DNA from: Minicystis rosea
GTDB taxonomy: Bacteria > Myxococcota_A > Polyangia > Polyangiales > Polyangiaceae
DNA length: 64,000 nt
Direction of reading: 5' to 3'
NCBI GenBank assembly: GCA_001931535.1
Contig: CP016211.1
Location: 13,376,377 to 13,440,376 of the forward strand
In this document: piece after piece, positions 35,582 to 44,521 of the stretch
Numbering within the stretch: position 1 is the stretch's first letter
Layout of the letters: the number at the start of each line of letters is the position of its first letter
Translations under genes and position numbers: made by a program
The notes under the pieces: generated by a model
Told to the model about the DNA's origin: nothing
Database searches by the model: none
The model's input: only the letters and a program-made list of their open reading frames with translations

Positions 35582-37954
35582 ATGGTGCCCCGATTGTCAT
35601 GGCGGAGCCGATGTGTCGTCGCGTGTTGTGCGGCGTCATCGGTGTTCGTCGCGGCACCGCGCTTTGCGTGGAGTGGGCCGGACAAGCCGGGGGAGGAGGT
35701 GGTCATGCCTTCTCCCGAGGGGCCGACGGAGCCGCCTTATCCCGCCGGGGCGACGGGGGATGCGGAGGTGATTCTCGTGCTCACCATCCGCGCGGATGGC
35801 ACCGTGAAGAGCGCCGAGGTGCGTGAAGGCGAAGAGCCTTTTGCGAGCGCAGCCCGCGAGGCGGCGCCCTCATGGCATTTCACGCCGGCGCGCCAGCAGG
35901 GCAAAGCCATCTCCGCGCGCATCCGCTTCAAGGTGGTCTTTCACGCGCCGGCGCCCGAGCCCAAGGCCTCGCCGGCGCCGCCCGCGAGCGTGCCAGTGCC
36001 GGTGTCGCCTCCGCCGTCGTCATCACCGCCTCCGCCGCCGAAGCCGCTCGAGGTGAGCGTGGCCGGCGAGCGATCGGCGCCGATGACACGCACGCTGACG
36101 CGCGAGGAAGTGCGGTTGATGCCGGGCGCGTTCGGTGATCCATTTCGAGCCGTGGAGGCTTTGCCCGGCGTCACGCCGGTGGCCACGGGCGTGCCCTATT
36201 TCTACGTGCGCGGGGCGCCGCCGGGGAACGTGGGTTATTACCTCGACGGGGTGCGGGTGCCGTTGTTGTTCCACGTGGCGCTCGGGCCGAGCGTGATTCA
36301 TCCCGCGCTCGTCGAGCGGGTTGATCTCTATCCAGGTGGTTATCCGGCGCGATTCGGGCGCTTCTCCGGCGGCATCGTGGCCGGTGAGGTGAAGGACCCC
36401 GAGCCTCGTTTTCACGGCGAGGGCAACATTCGGCTCTTCGATGCGGGCGCGTTCGTGGAAGCGCCTTTTGCGGATGGGCGGGGATCGGCGCTCGTCGCGG
36501 GGCGATATTCGTATACGGGAGCCCTCCTGTCCGTCTTCTCGCCCGATGTGGAGTTGGGATATTGGGATTACCAGGGGCGGGTCACGTACGACATCACGCC
36601 GGAGCATCGGATTGGCATCTTCGTGTTCGGGGCCCACGACAAGCTCGCTCAGGTGCGCGACGGGGAGAAGCGGACCGTCCTCGAAGGCGGGTTTCATCGG
36701 GTGGATCTGCGTCACGACGTGCGCCTTCCGCGCGGGCAAATTCGGCACGCGGTGACCTTCGGCTTCGATGAGAGTGGGACGCGGAATGGGGAGCAGACAG
36801 GCAAGTCATGGCTTTTCGGGGCGCGGACCGAGATCACGTGGCGGACCGATGAGCTGGTGACGGTGCGCGGCGGGGTGGATGGGCAGTTCGAGCGATTCGC
36901 CATCTCCATCACCGATGAGGATGGCATCTTGAGCGCGCGTGAGCTGGCGCTCCTCCGGTTGCTCACGAGCCGTGACGATCTCGCCCTCGCGGCGTGGGCC
37001 GACATGGTGTTGCGGCCGGTGCCGGGGCTCGAGATTACGCCTGGTGTGCGCGGGGATCTCTTCACCTCCGGCGGCGTGGCGACCCCCACGGTGTCGCCGC
37101 GCGTGGCCACGCGGCTCGAGGCTACACCGCGGATCGCGCTGACGTCGGCCTTCGGGCTCGCGACGCAACCACCGAGCTACTTGGGCGCGATCCCGGGACA
37201 ACAAGTCGGCGGGCTCCGCGGCGGCGTGCAACAAGGGTGGATGGCGAGCGCCGGTGTCGAGTTCAAGCTGCCGGGAGACGTGGTGACGTCGCTGACGGGC
37301 TTCAAGAATGCTTTCTTCAACCTGAGCGATGCGCTCGGCAACCGCGCGCCCCGCAGCGATACGGGCAACGTGCGGCGCGCCGAGCTCCGGAGCACGGGCA
37401 ACGCTTACGGCATCGAGATCATGGCGCGCCGGAGCTTCAGCAAGCGGCTCGGCGGCTTCCTCTCGTATACGCTCTCACGCTCGGTGCGGAGCCTGGACCG
37501 TGACGTGTTCGATGCGGGCTTCGACCGGCGGCACGTGCTCAACATGGCGCTCGGATATGATTTCGGGAAAGGGTACAAGGCGGGGCTGCGCTTCGTGTTC
37601 TATTCGGGGATCCCGATGACGATCGATTACGACGTGCCCCGCCGTCAAAATGGGAATGGCCCGCCGACGGTGGTGGAGGCTCTGCAGCGGGAGGTGGAGC
37701 GGCGGCGGCTCGAAGCCCATGTGCGGACGCTGGGGCTACCGGATCGGCTGCCCCCGTTTGCCCGGCTCGATTTGCGGGGGGAGAAGCGGTGGGTCTTTCA
37801 GAAGGGGCGTTGGATCGCGCTGACGTTGGAGGTGCAGAATGCCAGCGCCGGGAAAGAGGTGCTCCAATACGAGTGCTCGTTCGAGAAGGGGTGTGTGACC
37901 GATGCGCTCGGGCCGATCGTGATTCCGAGCTTGGGAGTGGAGGGCGGGTTTTGA
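35582..37954 (+). CDS. TonB-dependent receptor fused to an N-terminal TonB C-terminal-like domain
   Basis: A 790-aa outer-membrane protein. Residues 1-35 are a signal peptide (CVVACCAASSVFVAA). Residues about 45-125 have the TonB_C pattern: PPYPAGATGDAEVILVLTI, DGTVKSAEV, FASAAREAAPSWHFTPA. A Pro-rich linker (about 125-165) leads to a plug domain (RTLTREEVRLMPGAFGDPFRAV, PYFYVRGAPPGNVGYYLDGVRVP, RVDLYPGGYPARFGRFSGGI) and a beta-barrel. It transports or senses an unknown ligand across the outer membrane. Carrying a TonB-like domain in the receptor itself is unusual and is discussed in the findings. TTATAAG lies just upstream. Confidence 0.88.
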   Translation: MVPRLSWRSRCVVACCAASSVFVAAPRFAWSGPDKPGEEVVMPSPEGPTEPPYPAGATGDAEVILVLTIRADGTVKSAEVREGEEPFASAAREAAPSWHFTPARQQGKAISARIRFKVVFHAPAPEPKASPAPPASVPVPVSPPPSSSPPPPPKPLEVSVAGERSAPMTRTLTREEVRLMPGAFGDPFRAVEALPGVTPVATGVPYFYVRGAPPGNVGYYLDGVRVPLLFHVALGPSVIHPALVERVDLYPGGYPARFGRFSGGIVAGEVKDPEPRFHGEGNIRLFDAGAFVEAPFADGRGSALVAGRYSYTGALLSVFSPDVELGYWDYQGRVTYDITPEHRIGIFVFGAHDKLAQVRDGEKRTVLEGGFHRVDLRHDVRLPRGQIRHAVTFGFDESGTRNGEQTGKSWLFGARTEITWRTDELVTVRGGVDGQFERFAISITDEDGILSARELALLRLLTSRDDLALAAWADMVLRPVPGLEITPGVRGDLFTSGGVATPTVSPRVATRLEATPRIALTSAFGLATQPPSYLGAIPGQQVGGLRGGVQQGWMASAGVEFKLPGDVVTSLTGFKNAFFNLSDALGNRAPRSDTGNVRRAELRSTGNAYGIEIMARRSFSKRLGGFLSYTLSRSVRSLDRDVFDAGFDRRHVLNMALGYDFGKGYKAGLRFVFYSGIPMTIDYDVPRRQNGNGPPTVVEALQREVERRRLEAHVRTLGLPDRLPPFARLDLRGEKRWVFQKGRWIALTLEVQNASAGKEVLQYECSFEKGCVTDALGPIVIPSLGVEGGF

Positions 37955-37984
37955 GGGGAGCTCGGCGCAAAAGCCAGCAGCCTG

Positions 37985-39355
37985 TCAGTGGAGCGCGAAG
38001 CGGGGGAGCCGCATGACGAGCGATTGGATGCCTTCGGCGAAGGTGGGGTGAACGAACTCGGCGCGGACGATGGACGAGGCGCTTGCGCCGGCTTCCACCA
38101 AAGGCACGAAGATGTGGAGGAGCTCGCCGGCTTCGGCGCCGACGAGGCGGACGCCGAGGATGCGTTCGGTCGCCGGATCGAGGAGGATCTTCATCGTGCC
38201 GAAGGTCTCGTCGATTTCGATCGAGCGGGCGATGTCGCCGAACGACATGGTGGCGACTTCGTAGGGGATGCCGCGAGCCTTGGCTTCGCGCTCGCCGAGG
38301 CCGACACCGGCGACCTGGGGATCGGTGAAGACGGCATAAGGGATCACACGGTCTTTGCGGCCGCGATCGGAGCGGCCGAGGAGGCGGTCGAAGAGGATGC
38401 GGTGATCGTCCCAGGAAGTGTGGGTGAACTGCGCAGGGCCGGCGACGTCGCCCACGGCGTAGACGCCGGGCGCGCTGGTGGCGTAGCCGTCGTCGACGAT
38501 GACGAGCCCGCGGGCGTCGAGGCGCACGCCGGCGACGTCGCAGCCGAGATCGTCGGTGTTGGGGCGGCGGCCGGTGGCGACGAGGAGATGCGTGCCGCGC
38601 AGCGTGTCGCCGTCCGCGAGGTGAACGGCCACGGGGGCGCCGTCCGTGTCGATGCGATCGACCTTCGCGCCGAGCACGAGGCGGATGCCTTCGGCCGTGA
38701 AGGCCCGCTCGAGGGCTTCGGAGACGTCGGGATCTTCGCGGCTCAAGAGGTGCGGGTTGTGATCGACGACGGTGACCTCGGCGCCGAAGCGACGGAACAT
38801 CTGGCCGAGCTCGCAGCCGATGTAGCCGCCGCCGAGGACGATGAGGTGGCCCGGGATTTCGCGGAGATCGAGGGCGCGGCTGCTGGTGAGGAAGGGGACG
38901 CGATCGAGCCCGGGGAGGGCGGGCACGGTGGGGCGGGCGCCGACGTTGAGGATCACGATCGGCGCTTCGAGGCGCTGGCCGGAGGCTTCGAGGGCGCGCT
39001 CGCCGACGAAGCGCGCCTGGCCGCGCACGAGGTGGAGGCGATCGCCCGCGCTCCGCAGGCGGCGATCGACGCCGGCACGCCAGCGGTGGACGATGTCGTC
39101 CTTGCGGTCGACGATGGCCGGGAGGTCGACGGTGACCGCGCCCGTGCGCACGCCGAGGCGGCCCGCGGTGCGCGCCACGTGGGCGGCGCGCGCGCTCGCG
39201 ATCATGGCCTTGGTCGGCGTGCAGCCGTTGTTGACGCAGGTGCCGCCGAGCTCGCCGCGCTCGATGATCGCCACCTCTTTGCCTGCCTGCGCGAGCCTTG
39301 CGGCCAAGGGGACGCCTGCCTGGCCGCTTCCTACGATGATGACATCGACCTTCAT
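37985..39355 (-). CDS. FAD-dependent disulfide oxidoreductase, MerA/Lpd-type group I
   Basis: A 456-aa flavoprotein starting at ATG 39355. It contains the FAD motif IIVGSGQAGVPLAARLAQAG, the redox-active disulfide GGTCVNNGCTPTKAM (Cys40 and Cys45), the NAD(P)H motif VLGGGYIGCELGQMF, the second FAD motif PGVYAVGDVAGPAQFTHTS, and HPTFAEGIQS with the catalytic His/Glu. It lacks the N-terminal heavy-metal domain and the C-terminal vicinal cysteines of true mercuric reductase, so the substrate is open. It converges with the TonB-receptor gene and diverges from the kinase gene across 230 bases. Confidence 0.9.
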   Translation of the reverse strand: MKVDVIIVGSGQAGVPLAARLAQAGKEVAIIERGELGGTCVNNGCTPTKAMIASARAAHVARTAGRLGVRTGAVTVDLPAIVDRKDDIVHRWRAGVDRRLRSAGDRLHLVRGQARFVGERALEASGQRLEAPIVILNVGARPTVPALPGLDRVPFLTSSRALDLREIPGHLIVLGGGYIGCELGQMFRRFGAEVTVVDHNPHLLSREDPDVSEALERAFTAEGIRLVLGAKVDRIDTDGAPVAVHLADGDTLRGTHLLVATGRRPNTDDLGCDVAGVRLDARGLVIVDDGYATSAPGVYAVGDVAGPAQFTHTSWDDHRILFDRLLGRSDRGRKDRVIPYAVFTDPQVAGVGLGEREAKARGIPYEVATMSFGDIARSIEIDETFGTMKILLDPATERILGVRLVGAEAGELLHIFVPLVEAGASASSIVRAEFVHPTFAEGIQSLVMRLPRFALH

Positions 39356-39585
39356 GCGGGCCTCCGACGCTATCACGAGCCTCCGAGCGCTCGGGGGCGA
39401 TGACCAAGCACGACGCGGACCACGGGCCGCGGCCGCCCACGCCCGCTCGGGCCGAGCCGAGATCGGCGAACGACGGCCGACGGGAACGCAGCCGAGGAGA
39501 TGAGGCGCTCGCCGGATGCTCGCGATGGAGAGCGAAGCCGGCGGGCAGGTCGCGCGCGCATCGTGTAAAGAAGACTCCACAGCGG

Positions 39586-42500
39586 ATGGATCTCGGGACG
39601 ATCGTCGGCGACCGGTTCGCCATCGAACAACAGGCGGGTGCCGGCGGAATGGGCACGGTCTACCGCGCGCGGGATCGACGCTCGGGGCAGGACGTGGCGC
39701 TCAAGGTGCTGGGGGCGCCGGGCGCGCAGAACGCCGAGCGGTTCGTGCGGGAGGCCGAGATCCTCGCGCGGCTGTCGCATCCGGGGATCGTGCGGTACGT
39801 CGCGCACGGGCAGCTCGCCGATGGCCGGCTGTATCTCGCGATGGAGTGGCTCGCGGGGCGGGACCTCGCGAGCCTGCTCACGGAGCGCGGGCCGACCCTG
39901 GGCGAGAGCGTGGCGCTCGTGGCGCGCGCGGCGGAAGCGCTCGGCGCGGCCCACGCGGGCGGTGTCGTGCATCGCGACGTGAAGCCCTCGAACATCTTCC
40001 TGGTCGGCGGGGAGGTCGAACGGGTCAAGATCATCGACTTCGGCATCGCGCGGCTCTCTTCGTACACGCGGGTGACGACGCGCACCGGCGCCATCGTGGG
40101 CACGCCGGGCTACATCGCGCCCGAGCAGGCGCGCGGCACGCGCGAGCCGAGCAGCGAGACGGACGTGTTCTCGCTCGGCTGCGTGCTCTTCGAGATGCTC
40201 ACGGGAAGGCCGCCTTTTGCGGGCGATCACGTGATCGCGGTGCTGGTGAAGATCCTCGTCGATCCCGCGCCGCGCGTGAGCGAGCTGCGCGAGGACGTGC
40301 CGCCGCCGCTCGACGATCTGGTGGCGCGGATGCTGGCGAAGGATCCGATGGATCGACCGCGCGACGGCGCGGAGGTGGCGGCCGAGCTCTCTGCGCTCGG
40401 CGGCGAGGGCGCCGATCTCCGCGGCGCGCGCGCGATCGCGAAGCCGGCGCTGACCGCGCGGGAGCGGCGGTTCGTGAGCGTCATCCTGGCGGCGCCCGAG
40501 CAGGCGGAGCCCGATCGCAGCGACGCGCCGACGGTGAGCCTCGACGAGGTGGAGGCGACGCACGCGCGGATCGTGCGGCTGGTCGAGGGCTTCGGAGGCA
40601 AGCTCGATCAGGTGGCCGACGGCGAGCTGCTCGTGACGTTGTCGGGCAACGGCGGCGCGGGGGCGCAGGCCGCGCGCGCGGCGCGATGCGCGCTCGCGAT
40701 GCGCTCGATGCTGCCCAACGCTCCGCTCGTGTTGGCGACGGGGCTCGGCGTGGTGGCGGAGCGGCTCCCCGTCGGTGAGGCCATCGATCGCGCGGCCCGC
40801 ATGCTGGCGGCGGCGAGCGGCGCGCCGCTCGCCATTCACGTCGACGATGCCACGGCGGGGCTCCTCGACGCGCGTTTCGAGGTCGAAGGCGAGCCTGGAT
40901 CTCGGACGATTCATGCCGAGCGCGAGGTCGACGAGCCGGTGCGCACGCTGCTCGGCAAGCCGAGCCCGTGCATAGGGCGCGAGCGTGAGCTCGGGTTGCT
41001 CGAGTCGCTGTTCGCGGAGTGCGTCGAGGAGCAGGTGGCGCGCGCCGCGCTCGTGACCGCGCCGCCGGGCTTCGGCAAGACGCGCCTGCAAAAGGAGTTG
41101 CTCGCGCGCCTCGGCGGCCGAGCGTCCGTGTGGATCGGCGCGGGCGATCCGCTGGGCACGGGATCGCCGTTCGGGCTCCTCGGGCGCGCGGCGCGGAGGG
41201 CGCTCGGGATCCGCGCGGGTGATCCGCTGGCCGCGCGGCGCGAGGCGCTCCTCGCGCGCGTCGCCGAGCGGTTGCCCCTCGAAGAGCGCGGGCTCGTGGC
41301 CGAGTTCTTGGGCGAGCTCTTCGACGTGCCGCTCTCCGAAGAGGAGAGCGTGCAGCTCCGGGCCGCGCGGCGCGATCCGGTCCTCATGGGTGATCGGATG
41401 CGCTGGGCGTTCGGTCGCTTCCTCCGCGCGGAGGCGTCCGCGCGGCCCGTGATCTTGGTCCTCGACGATCTGCATTGGGGTGACCTCGCCACCGTGAAGC
41501 TCGTCGACGCCACGCTGCGCGATCTCGCGGACTGCCCCATCTTGGCGCTGGCGCTGGCGCGACCGGAGATCGAGGAGCGCTTCCCCGCGCTGTGGCGTGA
41601 GCGCGGCACGCTCGTGCTCGGCTTGGGGCCGCTCACGCGCCGCACGGGCGAGCGCCTCGTGCGCGAGCACCTCGGCGGGCGCGTCGACACCGCGGCGGTG
41701 GCGCGCATCGTCGATCGCGCCGAAGGCAACGCGCTCTATCTGGAAGAGCTGATCCGCGCGACGTCCGAAGGGAAGGACGCCGATCTGCCGGAGACGATGC
41801 TCGCCATCCTCGACGCGCGGCTCGGGCGGCTCGATCCCGAGGCGCGGCGCGTGCTGCGCGCGGCCAGCATCTTCGGGCAGGTGTTCCGCGCGGACGGCGT
41901 GCGCGCGCTGCTCGGCGGCATCGATCGCACGGAGGTGGTGCTCGACATCGTGCGCGATCTCGTGGAGCGCGAGGTGCTCGTGCCCGCCGGCGCACCGGCG
42001 GGCGAGCCCGCGTATGCGTTCCGTCACGTCCTCGTGCGCGAGGCCGCCTACGCGATGCTGACCGACGCCGATCGCGTCCTCGGTCATCGCCTCGCGGGTC
42101 TGTTTCTGGAGCAGGCGGGCGAGCTCGATGCCGTCATCGTCGGCGAGCATTTCGAGCGCGGCGGGGAGCGCGCGCTCGCGGCCGCGCGCTACCGGCAAGC
42201 GGCGGAGCATGCGCTCGCCGGGGCCGATCTTGAGGCCGCGCTCGCCTGGGCAGCGCGCGCCGATCGCTGCGGCGCCGAGGGCGAAGAGCTCGGCGCGGTC
42301 CGGCGCGTCGAGGCCGAGGCGCATGCGTTCCGCGGGGCCAACGCCGAGGCCGCGCGCGCGGGCGTGGCAGCCATGGGTCTCCTCAGGCGCGGGAGCGCGG
42401 CCTTCTTTCTCGCGGCGGCCGACGTGGCGACGGCCAAGAGCCGCCTCGACGAGATCGGCGCGCTGGTCGCGTTGGGGGACGATCTCGTGGCCGCGGACGC

Positions 42501-43500
42501 CGAGCCGGGCGCGCTCGGTCCGCATCTCGTCGCGCTCGCGCGCACCGCGATCCTTCTCCTGCACGTCGGGCGCGACGCGCAGGTCGCGCGCCTCGTCGCG
42601 TGCATGGAGGCGCTCCTCGATCGGCGCGAGTCGCTCGAGCCCACGGCGTGCGCTTGGCTCGATCGCATGCGCGCCGTTCAGGCGCTCCACGCCGGCGATC
42701 CCGCGATGTACCTCGCGCTCACCGCCGCCGCCGCCGCGAGCTTCGAGGCCGCCGGTGATCAGCGCAGCGCCAGCATGCAGTGGGGGAACGTCGGGTATGC
42801 GTATCTGGAGCTCGGGCTCCATGCGGAAGCCGTCGCGGCGCTGCGCGATGCGCGCGAGGCCTCTCGCCGCCTCGGCGCGCACCACAACGTCATGCTCATT
42901 CAACACAACCTCGGCCTCGCGCTGGCGCGCAGCGTGGTGGGCGCGGCGAGCTCCTCCGCGGAGCGCGCCGCCGTCCTCGCCGAGGCCGCGGCGCTCGAAG
43001 CCGAAGCGGAGGCCGCCTTCGCCGCGCAGGGCCACCCGCGTCTCGTGAGCTTCGCGCGCCTCTACCGCGCGCGTATTTGCGCCCTCGCCGGTGATCTCGA
43101 CGAAGCCATGCGCCTCGGCGCGGAGGCGGTCGCGCTGTTCGCGGGCACGCTGCCCGGCCGCGCGCCGGCGCTGGCCACGCTCGCCGATTTCGCGCTCGCG
43201 CAGGGCCGCACCGAGGAGGCGCTCGGGCACGCGCGCGAGGCCATGGAGATCTTGACTAAGCTCGGTGGCATCGAAGAGGGCGAGTCGCAGATTCGTCTCG
43301 CGCACGCCGAGGCGCTCGCGGCCGCCGGTGAGGTCGAAGCGGCGCGCGTGGCCATCGTCGAGGCGCGCGATCGGCTGCTCGCGCGCGCCGGCCGGATCAG
43401 CAAGCCCACGCTGCGCGAGAGCTTCCTCGAGGGCGTTCCGGAGAACGCGCGCACGCTCGCGCTCCACCGCGCCTGGGTCGAAGAGGTCGCGCGCGCGTAG
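39586..43500 (+). CDS. giant Ser/Thr kinase fused to an AAA-like ATPase and TPR region
   Basis: Starting at ATG 39586, 1304 aa. The kinase (about 8-275) is complete: Gly-loop GAGGMGTVY, Lys40 in VALKVLG, VVHRDVKPSN, DFGIARLSS, APEQARGT. Residues about 300-440 look like a nucleotide-cyclase-like domain, but lack the usual metal Asp residues and may be only structural. Then a P-loop ATPase follows (TAPPGFGKTRLQKE near residue 495, LVLDDLHWGDLAT). The last 450 residues are Ala/Glu-rich helical repeats of TPR type. This architecture is common in Myxococcota and resembles signalling scaffolds. No membrane segment is visible. It is monocistronic. Confidence 0.9.
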   Translation: MDLGTIVGDRFAIEQQAGAGGMGTVYRARDRRSGQDVALKVLGAPGAQNAERFVREAEILARLSHPGIVRYVAHGQLADGRLYLAMEWLAGRDLASLLTERGPTLGESVALVARAAEALGAAHAGGVVHRDVKPSNIFLVGGEVERVKIIDFGIARLSSYTRVTTRTGAIVGTPGYIAPEQARGTREPSSETDVFSLGCVLFEMLTGRPPFAGDHVIAVLVKILVDPAPRVSELREDVPPPLDDLVARMLAKDPMDRPRDGAEVAAELSALGGEGADLRGARAIAKPALTARERRFVSVILAAPEQAEPDRSDAPTVSLDEVEATHARIVRLVEGFGGKLDQVADGELLVTLSGNGGAGAQAARAARCALAMRSMLPNAPLVLATGLGVVAERLPVGEAIDRAARMLAAASGAPLAIHVDDATAGLLDARFEVEGEPGSRTIHAEREVDEPVRTLLGKPSPCIGRERELGLLESLFAECVEEQVARAALVTAPPGFGKTRLQKELLARLGGRASVWIGAGDPLGTGSPFGLLGRAARRALGIRAGDPLAARREALLARVAERLPLEERGLVAEFLGELFDVPLSEEESVQLRAARRDPVLMGDRMRWAFGRFLRAEASARPVILVLDDLHWGDLATVKLVDATLRDLADCPILALALARPEIEERFPALWRERGTLVLGLGPLTRRTGERLVREHLGGRVDTAAVARIVDRAEGNALYLEELIRATSEGKDADLPETMLAILDARLGRLDPEARRVLRAASIFGQVFRADGVRALLGGIDRTEVVLDIVRDLVEREVLVPAGAPAGEPAYAFRHVLVREAAYAMLTDADRVLGHRLAGLFLEQAGELDAVIVGEHFERGGERALAAARYRQAAEHALAGADLEAALAWAARADRCGAEGEELGAVRRVEAEAHAFRGANAEAARAGVAAMGLLRRGSAAFFLAAADVATAKSRLDEIGALVALGDDLVAADAEPGALGPHLVALARTAILLLHVGRDAQVARLVACMEALLDRRESLEPTACAWLDRMRAVQALHAGDPAMYLALTAAAAASFEAAGDQRSASMQWGNVGYAYLELGLHAEAVAALRDAREASRRLGAHHNVMLIQHNLGLALARSVVGAASSSAERAAVLAEAAALEAEAEAAFAAQGHPRLVSFARLYRARICALAGDLDEAMRLGAEAVALFAGTLPGRAPALATLADFALAQGRTEEALGHAREAMEILTKLGGIEEGESQIRLAHAEALAAAGEVEAARVAIVEARDRLLARAGRISKPTLRESFLEGVPENARTLALHRAWVEEVARA

Positions 43501-43743
43501 GTGCTCTACAGCCTTTGCCGGCGCTGCACCTTCTTCGGCGCGCTGCGTTCGCGGCATCGCGAGACGGTCCGTCGAACGAGGGAAGATCAGGTGACCTGAT
43601 CGCATGGAGCCCGGACGTATCGACGGAGGCCACCGCTGGCCCCACGTTCTCCGTGTCGGGACGGGGGCCCCGGCGCGGGACGACGACCACGCGGTCCGTC
43701 GTCTTCTCGCTTTTGCAGCCATGGACCGCTCCGGAGAGACGAC

Positions 43744-44142
43744 ATGATCTCCATCCGATCCTGCGCAGGTGCGCTCGCGATCGCGGCGGCACCCTTGATC
43801 GTGGGTTGTGTGGCGGCGGCCGAGATCGGCGATACGCCCAACGAGCCTGAAACCGGTGAGGCCGAGAGCGCCTTCCGCGGCATGGCCCGCGTGCCTTGGG
43901 GCGGCTTCCTCAACGTGCGTTTCGGCCCTGGATTCCAGTACGGCGTGGCGTATCAACTCCCGAGCTTCCAGCCGGTCGAGATCGCTTGTTACACGGTCTC
44001 GCCCTTTGGGAACGTCTGGTATCGGCTCTGGGACGGCAACTTCGTCGACGGCTCCTACGTGCGCGCGAGCCCCTTCGTCCCGATGTGCGGCGGCTTCGGC
44101 GTCGTCCACGGAGGCGGTGGCTTCGGCAGACCACGTCGCTGA
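43744..44142 (+). CDS. SH3-like-domain lipoprotein
   Basis: A 132-aa protein starting at ATG 43744 after a GGAGAGACGAC site. The N-terminus is a lipoprotein signal (ISIRSCAGALAIAAAPLIVGC, with Cys as lipidation site). The mature part has an SH3b-like core: LNVRFGPGFQYGVAYQLPSFQPVEI, then WYRLWDGNFVDGSYVRAS, ending in a Gly-rich tail. Bacterial SH3 domains often bind peptidoglycan or peptides. Function unknown. A strong 13-base-arm terminator hairpin follows it. Confidence 0.8.
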   Translation: MISIRSCAGALAIAAAPLIVGCVAAAEIGDTPNEPETGEAESAFRGMARVPWGGFLNVRFGPGFQYGVAYQLPSFQPVEIACYTVSPFGNVWYRLWDGNFVDGSYVRASPFVPMCGGFGVVHGGGGFGRPRR

Positions 44143-44147
44143 GCCTG

Positions 44148-44181
44148 GAGCGCTGCCCGACGCACGCATCGGGCAGCGCTC
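44148..44181 (+). terminator. strong hairpin terminator
   Basis: Thirteen-base perfect arms (GAGCGCTGCCCGA and TCGGGCAGCGCTC) with an eight-base loop, beginning six bases after the SH3-like lipoprotein stop. No T-run follows, as is common in GC-rich genomes. From 44182 to 44521 I see no supported gene; the region would hold the antiporter promoter. Confidence 0.75.
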
Positions 44182-44521
44182 GCGTCACGCGTTTCGATGA
44201 CCCTCGTTCGCGCGCCGGTAGCAGCGCGCGTGCTCACATGCAGTTGACCAACACGAGCCCCGTGATGGCGAGCATGGGCTTCTGCTGACCGGAGCGAGGC
44301 CCGCGTCGGCGCGCTCGCGGCCTGCGCCCGCCGTCACCAATCGTCGTCCATCGATCGTCGTCGTTGCATCCTGCGACACCCGATCCGCGCATGTCGCGAC
44401 GTGCATCGTGGGCTCCTCCACCGTCATCGCATTTCACCGGCGAATCGCGACACAGCGGAGTGACACGCGATTTCTCGTGCGATAGGGTCGCTCCCGGCCA
44501 CGGCGCGCGAGGAGGCAATTC

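Noticed and set aside
37985..39355. Naming the FAD-disulfide reductase as mercuric reductase
   Set aside because: It lacks the N-terminal metal-binding domain, the C-terminal Cys pair and any mer genes nearby.
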